A stretch of 14,937 nt of DNA from Globomyces pollinis-pini (lineage: Eukaryota > Chytridiomycota > Chytridiomycetes > Rhizophydiales > Globomycetaceae), in NCBI GenBank assembly GCA_025399215.1, contig MU621399.1, positions 4,787 to 19,723 on the forward strand, written 5' to 3'. The notes beneath the pieces were generated by a model. It saw only the letters and a program-made list of their open reading frames with translations, did no database searches and was not told the origin of the DNA. This document shows positions 1 to 8,695 of the stretch, piece by piece. Made by a program: the position numbers and the translations under genes. Every line of letters starts with the position of its first letter. The stretch's first letter is position 1.

Positions 1-267
1 TTAGACTTGAAATGCTGCGCCGCTGCAATCAGGTGATTGATCATTCAATCCCGATCCAATCACAATCCTGAATGTAAGAGAACAGGATGGGGTTTAGATG
101 ATGCCAATGCTTGAGAAGGGGAACTCATATTTGATTGTTTCGTAACAGGGTGTTATGGTAACGTTCTCAATACGTTTTGAAAATCGGTTCAATTGGGTTA
201 TCTGCTAGCTGTACTAAAATAAATAAAATGATTTTAAGATGTGAATAACTGGTATATATTAACAAAA
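1..267. other. 3' flank of the nuclease A gene, no gene recognised
   Basis: I see no coding sequence, RNA gene or repeat here. On the minus strand this is the region just downstream of the nuclease A stop codon, so it should hold its 3' UTR. No canonical AATAAA is visible on the minus strand close to the stop, unlike the other two nuclease genes. A plus-strand AATAAATAAAA run around 219-229 could be the poly(A) signal of a gene lying to the left of the window, but that is a guess. Confidence 0.4.
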
Positions 268-981
268 CTAGCATTTGGTAGGCCACAAACTAGGGGTTCC
301 TTTCTGGTTCTTGAGTGAATCGCTGATTGGAATAGCTCCCAATCCATCATTCAATTGTTTTTCAATTTCAGTAACGGTAGTCATATAGTTGGACGCTTCC
401 TTCAATCCAGCAACATTGGGAAACAACCATGAAATCACTTGATCATTACCATTAGAATCTTTTGAGACAAGAACTTTCCACCATAAATCAGGAGTTCGAA
501 CATTGTGGGATTCAAGGAAATAATCATTAGATTCATCATTATAGATCACTCCACCATATACGGTAACGGCTTGGACTTTTCGGTAGCATTCCGTCATGAC
601 TTCAGTGGTCCTCCACACCACTTGATTGAAGCGCGATTCTTGAGGAAAAATATTGGTCATGTAGTTGGCTTGAGTTCTACTTTCATCAGTACCATCCATA
701 TGGTTAGAAGCAACCAAATGTCCTCTATCATAACCACGACCATAACTCTTGGTGGATTTTTGTTGGCATTCTTTAGGATAATTTGGGTCAAGACGAAACG
801 CTGACGGACGAGATGCTGTTCCCTTGTTTGAACTATCAAGTGTATAGCTCCAACGTTCACTCGTTACTTTGGAACAGCTATACTGTAATTCATAACCATC
901 ATAGTGAAGATCATCAACAGTGGAACGAATTGCAAGCGGAGATGCAATGGAAAGGGCAGCGAAAACGACAACAGACAACAT
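268..981 (-). CDS. Secreted DNA/RNA non-specific endonuclease, paralogue A
   Basis: Predicted 237-residue extracellular nuclease of the DRGH (Serratia nuclease / NUC1-type) family, which cuts DNA and RNA with a Mg2+ ion. Residues 1 to about 14 are a hydrophobic signal peptide ending near SIASPL. The active-site motif DRGHL is at 85-89, with H88 as the expected general base; N110, N119 and E127 sit in the following TNIFPQ...FN..VW...E segment, where the Mg2+ ligand is expected. Cysteines at 36, 72, 132 and the C-terminal residue suggest disulphides, as expected for a secreted protein. The start is the only Met before the signal peptide. The gene has no intron, unlike the four spliced genes of the window. 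It is the last of three head-to-tail paralogues; a TATA box lies about 35 nt upstream. Possible roles are phosphate/nucleoside scavenging or degradation of extracellular DNA; the sequence does not decide between them. Confidence 0.93.
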   Translation of the reverse strand: MLSVVVFAALSIASPLAIRSTVDDLHYDGYELQYSCSKVTSERWSYTLDSSNKGTASRPSAFRLDPNYPKECQQKSTKSYGRGYDRGHLVASNHMDGTDESRTQANYMTNIFPQESRFNQVVWRTTEVMTECYRKVQAVTVYGGVIYNDESNDYFLESHNVRTPDLWWKVLVSKDSNGNDQVISWLFPNVAGLKEASNYMTTVTEIEKQLNDGLGAIPISDSLKNQKGTPSLWPTKC

Positions 982-1013
982 TTAATGAATATTTTTTAAA
1001 TGGTACTGCTCAA

Positions 1014-1022
1014 CTTATATAG
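1014..1022 (-). promoter_or_regulatory. TATA box of nuclease A
   Basis: The minus strand reads CTATATAAG, ending about 33 nt before the ATG at 981. The other two nuclease genes have a TATA-like box at a similar short distance, which implies short 5' leaders. Confidence 0.6.
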
Positions 1023-1381
1023 ATTTTATTTTGGCAGCAGCATGGTGTCACAAAACAATTGTTATTCTAATAAACACGCAGAGAGTTGAAGGTTAAATTC
1101 ATACAACACCAATAATTGAAAATATTAATTTTGGTACTCACAAAAATGTCAAATATCTAGCAGATTTATTGCAAGCACATTGATAGCAACACACAAAGGT
1201 GAAAAAACCATGTGTGTGGTTGTGAGTGACCTTGAAAATTTTGAAAATCCATGCTAGCCAAAGAAGGCACTGTAATAACTGATTGCGGAATATCAAATCG
1301 TTTATTTAGCAGTTATAAAAAAAGTCGATTCGTTTTTGCTTTTGATCTCAGAACCATTCAATTAAGGATAATCCAATGCAA

Positions 1382-1387
1382 CACGTG
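1382..1387. promoter_or_regulatory. CACGTG (E-box) about 400 nt upstream of nuclease A
   Basis: Palindromic CACGTG in the context AACACGTGTT. It is the classical site of fungal bHLH regulators such as Pho4/NUC-1 and Cbf1. Each of the three nuclease promoters has one such hexamer, but one or two are expected by chance in a window this size, so a function is inferred only. Confidence 0.3.
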
Positions 1388-1672
1388 TTATCCAAATAGA
1401 GTACCAAATTGACACCAACTAGAAATAGGCTTTTCATACCAATGTTCTAGTACAGTAAGTCAGACAGACTTCTTTCATTTGACCACTTGGAATCAGTTTA
1501 TGCTTTTTTCCATAATAATGCGGGTTTTTTCTGTACTCCATAAGGTAACCTTGCAAACAGGGTCTCTTTATGGACATTTTTTCACAATTTTTTCACACGA
1601 GGAACACCATGTGATTGATAAAAAACTTAAGGGATATGCTGTATTGAAAGACGAAAAATGAAAGTATGAAAC

Positions 1673-1678
1673 TTTATT
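1673..1678 (-). terminator. Poly(A) signal of nuclease B
   Basis: AATAAA on the minus strand about 22 nt after the stop codon of nuclease B. Position and sequence match a normal eukaryotic polyadenylation signal. Confidence 0.55.
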
Positions 1679-1699
1679 TCTAGAGACAAATATTTAGGA

Positions 1700-2431
1700 T
1701 TAGAACGACCCACTGTCACAATTTTTGGTTGGCCATTTCGTCACATCTCCCTTTACTTTTTTCAAAGTGCTTTTGATGGGAATGAGCCCTAAACCATCAT
1801 TCAGTTGCCGTTCGATTTCAGCAACGGTTGTGATATAGTTGGACGCTTCCTTCAATCCAGCAATATTAGGGAACAACCATGATATCACTTGGTCTTTGCC
1901 ACTAGAATCCTTTGATACCAACACCTTCCACCACAAATCTGGTGTTCTAACATTATGCGATGCTAGGAAATAATCATTGGACTCATCATTGTAGATCACA
2001 CCTCCATATACAGTAACCGGTTTGATTTGACGGTAACATTCAGTCATAACTTCAGTAGTCCTCCACACAACTTTGTTGAAGCGCGATTCTTGAGGCAAAA
2101 TATTGGTCATAAAATTGGCTTGATATCTACTATGCTCAGTAGCATCCATATGATTGGAAGCAACCAAATGTCCACGATCATAACCTTCTCCGTAACTATC
2201 TGTAGAAGTTTGTTGACATTCTTCAGGATAATTTGGATCGATAAAATATTCATTTGGGCGAGATGCCGAACCTTTATTGTTTTGATCAAGTGTATAAGTC
2301 CAACGATTAGCAGTTACTTGGGAACAGCTATAGTCAAGACTATAACCGTCGTATACCAGTTTATCAATAGCGGATCTTGTTACCAAAGGTGAAGCAATCG
2401 CTAGAATGGTAAATAAAACAAGTGTTTGCAT
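1700..2431 (-). CDS. Secreted DNA/RNA non-specific endonuclease, paralogue B
   Basis: Predicted 243-residue secreted nuclease, close paralogue of A. Residues 1 to about 14 form the signal peptide (ending near AIASPL), and the mature part starts with the conserved DGY..DYSC segment. The DRGHL motif is at 85-89, with N110, N119 and E127 at the same positions as in A, so the active site looks intact. The C-terminal half (VYGGVIYNDESNDYF, NVRTPDLWWKV) is almost identical to A. It differs at the C terminus: after WPTK it runs NCDSGSF, a short polar extension, where A and C end directly with Cys. The gene is intronless and complete, the middle copy of the array, with its own TATA-like box, CACGTG box and poly(A) signal, so the copies are probably transcribed separately. 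Confidence 0.93.
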   Translation of the reverse strand: MQTLVLFTILAIASPLVTRSAIDKLVYDGYSLDYSCSQVTANRWTYTLDQNNKGSASRPNEYFIDPNYPEECQQTSTDSYGEGYDRGHLVASNHMDATEHSRYQANFMTNILPQESRFNKVVWRTTEVMTECYRQIKPVTVYGGVIYNDESNDYFLASHNVRTPDLWWKVLVSKDSSGKDQVISWLFPNIAGLKEASNYITTVAEIERQLNDGLGLIPIKSTLKKVKGDVTKWPTKNCDSGSF

Positions 2432-2474
2432 TTAGTTTTTTCGATTTAGATTGAATCTGTAATTAAATCTGTAT

Positions 2475-2482
2475 TTTTTATA
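2475..2482 (-). promoter_or_regulatory. TATA-like box of nuclease B
   Basis: The minus strand reads TATAAAAA, 44-51 nt before the ATG at 2431. Spacing is close to the TATA boxes of the two sister genes. Confidence 0.5.
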
Positions 2483-2534
2483 ATTTCAATTGCAGCTTTG
2501 TATCATGGTCATCATTCAAACGTTGGTGTTTCAA

Positions 2535-2540
2535 CACGTG
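2535..2540. promoter_or_regulatory. CACGTG (E-box) about 104 nt upstream of nuclease B
   Basis: CACGTG in the context CAACACGTGGA, the closest of the three to its gene. Same reservation as for the sister sites: the match is exact, the function is inferred. Confidence 0.35.
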
Positions 2541-3060
2541 GAGATGAACAGTTATTAAAGAAGATTTTGTATTTCAGAATGTCGGGTATGCTTTTGGTGG
2601 AACGTGTCTTTTCCTTTGACTAGCACGTTTATTTACCGTTGTACAGTCGATATGGGAAAAAACATCATGGATGAGATCGTAAAGGTTAGCATTTATATAT
2701 TCACGTTTCATGATAACATCCAGATAATAAATAATCTCTTATCAGCAACGCTTGAGCATTTTTGGGGGTAACCTCATCATGTCAATGTGAAATGAACCCT
2801 GTTTGATAACAACTGTTTATCAAAAATATGGCTTGGATGTGTCCTTTTTCATAGTTAAAGGAAGGGGGACATCATAACTCGAGATCCCTTCATGGTTTAA
2901 TGAAAAACGTTTTGTTGTGTATCACAACTGAGATTCCATGACCAAAGATAACAAGTTCGCATGTCGTCTACCACTACTCTATTCATATTCCATCCATGTG
3001 AGACGTATACACTTTTCAATAAGTTTTAAAACACAAAAACGATTTAAATCTAATCATTCA

Positions 3061-3066
3061 TTTATT
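3061..3066 (-). terminator. Poly(A) signal of nuclease C
   Basis: AATAAA on the minus strand about 26 nt after the stop codon of nuclease C. Confidence 0.55.
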
Positions 3067-3091
3067 TTTCGAATACTACAAGTATATGCAA

Positions 3092-3811
3092 TCAACACCG
3101 AGTTGGCCATTTGCTCACATCACCCCTGATCTTCTTCAACGTATCTTTAATTGGAATAGGTCCCAACCCATCATCCAATTGTTGTTCAATCTCAGCTACA
3201 GTCGTGACGAAATTGGAAGCATCACTTAAGGCATCTTCATTTGGGAAAATCCAAGAAATGACTTGATCGTTACCACGAGCATCGACGGATACCAATACTT
3301 TCCACCATAAATCGGGTGTTCTTACATTGTGTGAGTCAATAAAGTAGTCGTTGGAATCATCATTGTAAATCACCCCTCCATAGACAGCAACAGGTTTTTG
3401 TAAACGGTAACATTCAGTCATTTTTTCAGTGGTAAGCCAGACTCGTTGGTTGAAATCGGCCACTTGAGGAAGAACATTGGTGATGTAATGGGATTGACGT
3501 CTACTTTGTGTAGTGAGATCCATATGGTTTGAAGTCACTAAATGTCCACGATCATACCCACGACCATAACTCTTGGTAGATTTCTGTTGACATTCTCTTG
3601 GATAGTTTGGATCAAAGTAAAAGTCATTTGGACGTGGAGCACTTCCCTTGTTGGTTGGAGTTAATGTATAACTCCATCGATCAGTAGTAATTCTCTCACA
3701 ACTGTATTGAAGCTTGTAACCATCATAGGTCAAGACATCATCAGTGGATCTGATGGATAACGGAGAGGCAATGGCCAACGATAGGATTGAAAGTAAAACG
3801 GTAATTTGCAT
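3092..3811 (-). CDS. Secreted DNA/RNA non-specific endonuclease, paralogue C
   Basis: Predicted 239-residue secreted nuclease. The open frame extends 27 codons further upstream, but I start at the Met that begins the signal peptide (MQITVLLSILSLAIASPL), because this aligns with the starts of A and B, and because the extension runs through the TATA box at 3848-3855. The active-site DRGHL is at 87-91, with N112, N121 and E129 matching the catalytic set of the sister copies. It is the most diverged copy: the segment after TNVLPQ reads VADFNQRVW where A and B have ESRFN..VW, and S/T replaces A in DRGHLVTSN. The gene is intronless and is the first transcribed copy of the array. Role as for A: extracellular nucleic-acid degradation. 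Confidence 0.93.
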   Translation of the reverse strand: MQITVLLSILSLAIASPLSIRSTDDVLTYDGYKLQYSCERITTDRWSYTLTPTNKGSAPRPNDFYFDPNYPRECQQKSTKSYGRGYDRGHLVTSNHMDLTTQSRRQSHYITNVLPQVADFNQRVWLTTEKMTECYRLQKPVAVYGGVIYNDDSNDYFIDSHNVRTPDLWWKVLVSVDARGNDQVISWIFPNEDALSDASNFVTTVAEIEQQLDDGLGPIPIKDTLKKIRGDVSKWPTRC

Positions 3812-3847
3812 TGAGTTTAAGTTGATCGTCAATGTAACTTGTTGGGG

Positions 3848-3855
3848 TTTATATA
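3848..3855 (-). promoter_or_regulatory. TATA box of nuclease C
   Basis: The minus strand reads TATATAAA, 37-44 nt before the chosen ATG at 3811. It lies inside the upstream extension of the open frame and so supports the shorter start. Confidence 0.6.
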
Positions 3856-4073
3856 TCATTCTATTTTGCCATAAGCATTGTAACACAAGCACGAAGCATC
3901 GTGATAGGGAAGTCTGTTAAAGTAAAAAAACGATGGTCATTCTTCAAAGAAAACTTTTGTTTTTTCGATTCAACTCCAAGCAGTCCGATAAGCAGATAGT
4001 GAACACCAGCATGGTATAAGCAATTGCAGATTTATTGATTTTTTTTTCATGACTGTCAGTGCTAACCATAAAC

Positions 4074-4079
4074 CACGTG
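4074..4079. promoter_or_regulatory. CACGTG (E-box) about 263 nt upstream of nuclease C
   Basis: CACGTG in the context AACCACGTGTGT. It sits in a word shared with the nuclease A promoter, where the matching position reads CATGTG. Function inferred only. Confidence 0.3.
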
Positions 4080-4828
4080 TGTCAACATTTGATAGGGAAA
4101 ATTTTCAGTGAACTTGGGATTTTGTCTTTGAAGCCATTTATGATTGCCATTTTTTGTACTGGAGCAAGGAATTTAAGAGTAGTTATAGCCGAGACGGTCT
4201 TTGATGTTTATGATCATTTCCAATAGTGTTTTCCATCCATGTGGTGAAACGTGAACCCTTTTATTTTCGGTGTGTCAAGGCGGTTTCTTTCACGATGACC
4301 GATTTGAATTTCAATATTACGGTCTGACTAATCATGTGAGTGAAAAAATTAAAAAATTCTTTGGTGACAAACTTGATAAGGAACTTTTTTTTTCCTAGGT
4401 GCGACATGAAATTGAAGGATGATGAAGTGATGCTTATCAGTCAACTGTTCTTCAACTATGGATAATGGAATGGTCAATTTGATAGATTCAGAACCATTGC
4501 TACGCCCTAAAAAAATGCAACGCCAGGTTGAACGTGGTTCACGTTTACTGCACGTTCTGTAGAGGGTCAGCAAGGTGATTTGGACAGACAATTGGAATGT
4601 CAAGTGATGGTCACGTTCTAGTTTGCATGTAAGTAAAACGGTAATGGATTTTAATGACCAAGTCATTCAAATGGGAGTCCCGTCTTCTTTCTTTCAATAC
4701 GATCATTTCACTGATAGAGTTTTGAAATTGCCGAGTCATTCAAATGCGACAAATCCCTTTTTGATTTCATTTCTCATTTTTTATTTGTGTTTGTCTAAAA
4801 CGTGAAGATGTCCAAAACAGTTTGTCTG

Positions 4829-4834
4829 TTTATT
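4829..4834 (-). terminator. Poly(A) signal of the metallophosphoesterase
   Basis: AATAAA on the minus strand, 8-14 nt after the stop codon at 4843. A very short 3' UTR fits the compact gene structure of the region. Confidence 0.5.
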
Positions 4835-4842
4835 TGATAGTA

Positions 4843-5730
4843 TTAAAGTGTCTCATCATCATCAAGTTGATGAAATGTTGTACTGGCAATATACCAACGA
4901 TTTTTGGAACACTTTAACTCTAGAATGGCAAACTTTCCTTCCTTTAATGAGCCAGGATTTATGATTGGTACTCCAGCAATGTGTGATATACCTGAACATG
5001 CATGAGAATGACCATGTACCCAACAGATCAACTGTTCAAAATCAAAATCTCCATTAAAGAAGTTTGTTAAACTTTGACTGCCCATATCAATTCTGCTTTC
5101 TTTATTGCCTGGATTTTTGTTTTGATCGGATGTTCCTGAATGTTTTAGGAAGTTATTTTACCAGTGCCAGCTAATCCACAATGTGTCATTATGATGAATT
5201 GTTTTGGTGTTTCAGGGACAGAGTGATTTGGAAGGTATTGTTTCTTTTGGTAATTTAGTTTAAAGTCTGAACCGAGCTGATTATCATCAGTGTAAGGGTA
5301 ACCTTGTATGATGAATATTTCAGTGATGGATACCAGGAAAAGCTTCTTTGCCATTGAATATTAACTTTCCACCGACCGCTCCACCTAAACCGAAGCAGTC
5401 AATTGGACCTATTTAATTAAGAATTCCGATGATACCTAAATTAGCCCATTTTTTATGCAAGTTATTTTTATGATTATTTTGGAATTGAATAGTAGGATCA
5501 TGATTACCAGGAATGTATAAAGTAGGAGTGTTATTATTATTTAGTATTGTATTTAATACGGATAAGAATTCTTGATCAGTTGATAATGAATCATTTTCTA
5601 TATCATGATATATATTTATGAAATCACCATTGATTAGTATATAATTTAAATTAAATTTAATTATTTTTTGATTTAATTTTTTGATGTTTGTAAAGTTTGA
5701 ATGTAAATCCCCAATTAATAATATTTTCAT
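4843..5730 (-). CDS. Calcineurin-like metallophosphoesterase, four exons
   Basis: Predicted 267-residue metallophosphoesterase (binuclear metal hydrolase of phosphate esters); the substrate is not evident. Transcribed exons are 5730-5436, 5408-5334, 5302-5162 and 5135-4843; the introns (5409-5435, 5303-5333, 5136-5161) are 27, 31 and 26 nt, all GT-AG and frame-restoring. The metal-binding motifs appear in the family order: GDLHSN (D8, H10), GDF (35-37), GNHD (75-78), THCG (163-166) and GHSH (212-215), followed by a NPGSL segment typical of small phosphodiesterase-like members. The second intron restores FPGYPYTDDN, and the third joins LAGTG to TSDQN. The start is placed at MKILLIGD, the usual beginning of the fold. 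No signal peptide or membrane segment, so probably cytosolic. Divergent from the first ADAM gene with 146 nt between the starts. Confidence 0.88.
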
Positions 5731-5876
5731 TAGAAACTTTTAAACAATAAAAAAAACAATTAAAGAAGAAACAATTAAAATAAACAATCAGATTAATTAA
5801 AATAAAGAATGGTAAGTTATTGTTAAAGCCAAAGGGAACCCGCCACAATTTCACATTCATTCTTACTTTTTAAAAA
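5731..5876. promoter_or_regulatory. Divergent promoter region, phosphoesterase / ADAM 1
   Basis: A 146-nt, very AT-rich spacer separates the two divergent start codons, so both promoters and leaders must fit here or overlap. No clear TATA box or palindromic operator is visible on either side. Confidence 0.45.
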
Positions 5877-8584
5877 ATGTGGTGGTTGTTCATAATTACT
5901 TTAATTCATCAAATTAATGGTAATTCTTATTAATTCACTTTTTTTTAGCTTCTTTTCAACCTCCAATCAGAAATTATGATTTCATTCAAAATTTAAATTT
6001 ATTACATTACACTAAAGATTTATTATCTTTAAATTTTATGGTACCAATTCAATTACTAATCAAAAAGGCTTATAATATCACTTTTCAATTATTATTGGAA
6101 TCTCATAAGGATTTTCATATACCTGGTGCTATAGTATCTGTACAATCTTCAAATGGAAATTATGAATTCCCTTTAGATAACAGAAATGTTTATAAAGGTT
6201 CTGTAATAATGAATGGTGAAAAATTATCAAATTCTTGGACTCGTATAGTCATTCAAGAGTATAAATCTTCACATTAATTCTAGTCCATTAACCTTAAAAA
6301 TGGAAGGTGTCATTTCAACTCCAAAAGGTGTCTTTCACCTAAAACAAATTGATCAATACAGAAGATCAAAACGAATTGTAACAAACAAATATCTAAAGTT
6401 AGAATGATGTGGAAATTGCTTCGCCATTTTCTCGTTCAATGAATGCCATTCGTTCCAATTTGATATTATTACAGGATGGTGATGAGGAAACAATGTTATC
6501 AAGTTCTCATGATGATGATGAATTAAGTCATTTAACAAAACGAGAAAATTTCGTCTCTTCTTGTGGAACTCCTGACCCAAGTGATAGTGAATTGGATTAT
6601 ATCTCAAAATTTTTAAAACCTCCTTCATCAAATTTTATCAGTAAAGCTCAGAGTAAAGCTGGTGTAAATAGAGCTGCAACAGGATGTCCCACAATCAAAA
6701 AACTATTAATGATGGTTTTGTTATTGAGGAATTCATTTCTAGGGTGTTGCAGCAGATTGTTCCTATGTTAAAGAAAAAGGTGGGACCCAAAATACCCTTT
6801 CAGCCATATTGTCCAATTGGGCTGCTGCATCTGCAATTTATGAAGCAAACTTTAACGTACAGTTAGGGGTTACCACATTGATGATTCAAGAAACCTGTTC
6901 ACCTGATGCACCAAATATGAAATGGAATTCAGATTGTAGCAACCCTGATTACACAATATCCGATCGCTTATCTGATTTCTCCCGTTGGAGAGGGCAGAAA
7001 GATAAAGATAGTGTTGGATTGTGGCATTTAATGACCAAGTGCAGGTATCTTTATTATTATTAATGACTCTTCAGTACAACACCGGCTGTTGGAATTGCTT
7101 GGCTAGGTAATTGTACTTATGATGACTCAATCTTAGGAACACTTTGTCAAACAACCAGTCAGTCGCAGTTTCAAGATGGAAAAAATGTTTTTGTTTCTGG
7201 TGCAGGGGTATCTTCGATTGTCCCAAGTGAATATAAAGTAGTAGCTCATGAAATTGGACATAGTAAATATCGTATAGATGCCTTAATTGGTTAGATTTTG
7301 GTGCTATCCATGATTGTACAAGGGGATGTAGTGGTGCATCAACCAACTGTTCTCCTTGTGAGGGCACCTGTGATTGCAAAAGTCAATTCTGTTTGTCCTT
7401 TTGGTTTCTAATTACTAGTAATGAATCCATTAGATACTTCGGTAACCGATAATTTCTCTCCGGGATCGTTATCTTTGATATGCCCCACAATCATGACAAA
7501 AGGTTCTTGTTTAATTGGTATACCATTTTCTTAACAAAAAATTAGACCCATCCCAAGCAAAGTTGGTAAAAGAAGGTATTTGTGGGAATGGGGTAAAGGA
7601 AAGAGGAGAAGATTGTGATTGTGGATTGCCTGAAGCTTGTGGAAACGACCGCTGTTGTGACGGAAAGACCTGCAAGTTTAAAGCTGGTGCAGTATGTGAT
7701 ACTCTTAATGATAATTGCTGTGACGAACAATGTCAGTTAAAGGTATTTTGATTATTATGTGTTTACAATTAGCCAAATACTGCCGTCTGTCATTCCCCTG
7801 TAGGTGTATGTGATACTAAAGCTGTAATTCGTTTACAAACTAAAACTAGTTTTGTACGGGAACAAATGCAACTTGCCCCACTGATACCTTCATTCCTAAT
7901 GGATCAAAGTGCAGTCTTCTGGTATCTTTAATGTTTGATTAATATTTAGAATGGTGGAACTGCTCAATGCGCATCTGGGTTGTGCACTACTAGGTAGTTA
8001 TATGAATCAACTCATTTTCAAGGGATTTACAATGTACTGGGACTGGAAATGCAATTACTACTGTATCTGCTTGCCCAGCCTTTGCAATGGGTTGTGCCTT
8101 GAACTGTCAAGATAAAAATGGTGTATGTTATGCTCTAAATGGTAATTTTGTTGACGGGACACCATGTAGTGGGGATGGTAAATGTGTCAATGGAAAATGT
8201 GAAGGATGGACTTTAAGTAATCGTATTATTTATTAATTGTTAGTTAATTTGGTAAAACTTTATTTGGATCTTTATCCATACTATGCTTGGCCAGCACTCA
8301 TTATAACATCACTTATTGCATTATCTATAATATGGAGCTGTATTCGACCATGCATTTTCCGAAACAAATATAAGCAACCAGTTATCCCAGCCAGACCTAG
8401 TTCTTACCGACCTACAGCGCCTCAAAATAATCAAGAAACCTATAATTATCCAACTCAAGAAGCAAATGGGACTTGGGATCCAAATGCTAACCAAGTTCAG
8501 TACCCCGGCCAAGCTTTCCCAGCACCTTCCTCTCAAGTACAACCCAATATGCAAAATAATGTTTATGTACAACAGAGCCGATAG
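5877..8584 (+). CDS. ADAM-type membrane metalloprotease 1 (reprolysin-disintegrin), 16 exons
   Basis: Predicted 761-residue membrane-anchored ADAM protease. Exons: 5877-5919, 5949-6040, 6068-6258, 6284-6377, 6403-6714, 6743-7044, 7075-7106, 7137-7262, 7295-7390, 7419-7517, 7546-7742, 7773-7823, 7850-7921, 7950-7993, 8023-8216, 8244-8584. All 15 introns are GT-AG, 25-32 nt, and the total is in frame. Domains: signal peptide (MWWLFIITLIHQ), prodomain, dibasic KR at 186-187 as a Kex2/furin-like site, metalloprotease with zinc motif HEIGHNFGAIHDC (H393, E394, H397, H403) followed by the Met-turn LMNP, disintegrin from about 473 (GICGNG, CDCG; ECD-loop position reads VGVCD, no RGD), Cys-rich region to about 640, transmembrane helix about 663-684, and a P/Q/N-rich tail of about 75 residues. 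The zinc motif appears only after removing intron 7263-7294. Likely role: shedding or cleavage of surface and extracellular proteins. Confidence 0.9.
7263..7294 (+). other. Intron inside the zinc-binding motif of ADAM 1
   Basis: GT-AG intron of 32 nt after CAT A; splicing gives HEIGH + N + FGAIHD. It is not a multiple of three, so retention destroys the frame. The paralogue has an intron at exactly the same codon and phase (10249-10275). Confidence 0.9.
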
Positions 8585-8695
8585 ATTAATAGCTATAGAT
8601 ACAACTGTGATATAACGTATTGTATTCTATTTTTTTTTATTCCATTTAAACTTAAATGAGCATGTTTTACACTTTTTTCTGTGTGTACAATTATG

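Larger units (their letters stand above)
982..1699. other. Intergenic region: promoter of nuclease A and 3' end of nuclease B
   Basis: No credible gene; the short open frames here show no family features. On the minus strand it carries the TATA box of nuclease A (1014-1022), a CACGTG box (1382-1387) and, next to the nuclease B stop, an AATAAA signal. Three words occur in the same order as in the spacer upstream of nuclease C: CAGCATGGT (1038-1046), GCAGATTTATTG (1160-1171) and AAACCATGTGTG (1205-1216). Confidence 0.5.
2432..3091. other. Intergenic region: promoter of nuclease B and 3' end of nuclease C
   Basis: No credible gene. It holds a TATA-like box (2475-2482, minus strand), the word CAATTGCAG (2487-2495) that is also present upstream of nuclease C (4021-4029), a CACGTG (2535-2540), and the near-variants AACGTG (2601-2606) and CACGTT (2624-2629). 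The nuclease C poly(A) signal is at its right end. Confidence 0.5.
3812..4842. other. Long spacer between nuclease C and the phosphoesterase; possible gene remnant
   Basis: About 1 kb without a gene I recognise. The part next to nuclease C is its promoter: TATA box 3848-3855, CAGCATGGT (4007-4015), GCAGATTTATTG (4026-4037), AAACCACGTGTG (4070-4081, including CACGTG). Between about 4250 and 4810 there are coding-like stretches in different plus-strand frames: 4254-4395 (47 codons, with FEFQYYGLTNH), 4340-4465, 4458-4562 and 4623-4805. On the minus strand an open frame of 105 codons spans 4349-4666. None matches a family I know and no GT-AG solution joins them convincingly, so a decayed gene or chance are both possible. 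CACGTT/AACGTG words are frequent (4248, 4531, 4540, 4551, 4612, 4799). Confidence 0.35.

Noticed and set aside
505..1022. Plus-strand open frames opposite nuclease A (and similar ones at 2027-2392 opposite B)
   Set aside because: They are shadows of the well-supported minus-strand nuclease genes and have no family features.
1479..1661. Plus-strand 60-codon open frame between nucleases A and B
   Set aside because: No recognisable features; lies in promoter and 3' flank sequence.
3812..3892. 27-codon upstream extension of nuclease C
   Set aside because: It crosses the TATA box, has no counterpart in A or B, and would place the signal peptide inside the protein.
3792..4645. Repeated word AGTAAAACGGTAAT (3792 and 4632) as evidence for a fourth nuclease copy
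   Set aside because: A single 14-mer match is within chance for an AT-biased 15-kb window, and no further nuclease similarity surrounds the second copy.
4349..4666. 105-codon minus-strand open frame as a gene
   Set aside because: No motif or signal recognised, and the opposite strand has equally coding-like pieces; kept only as a question in the findings.
6353..6631. Minus-strand open frame inside ADAM 1
   Set aside because: It lies opposite exon 5 of the protease, which is supported by the paralogue; its His-rich reading is the complement of Asp/Glu codons.
6809..7751. Reading the ADAM pieces as separate small genes or as a pseudogene with many frameshifts
   Set aside because: Every apparent break coincides with a GT-AG segment of 25-32 nt, and splicing restores a full-length protein matching its paralogue.
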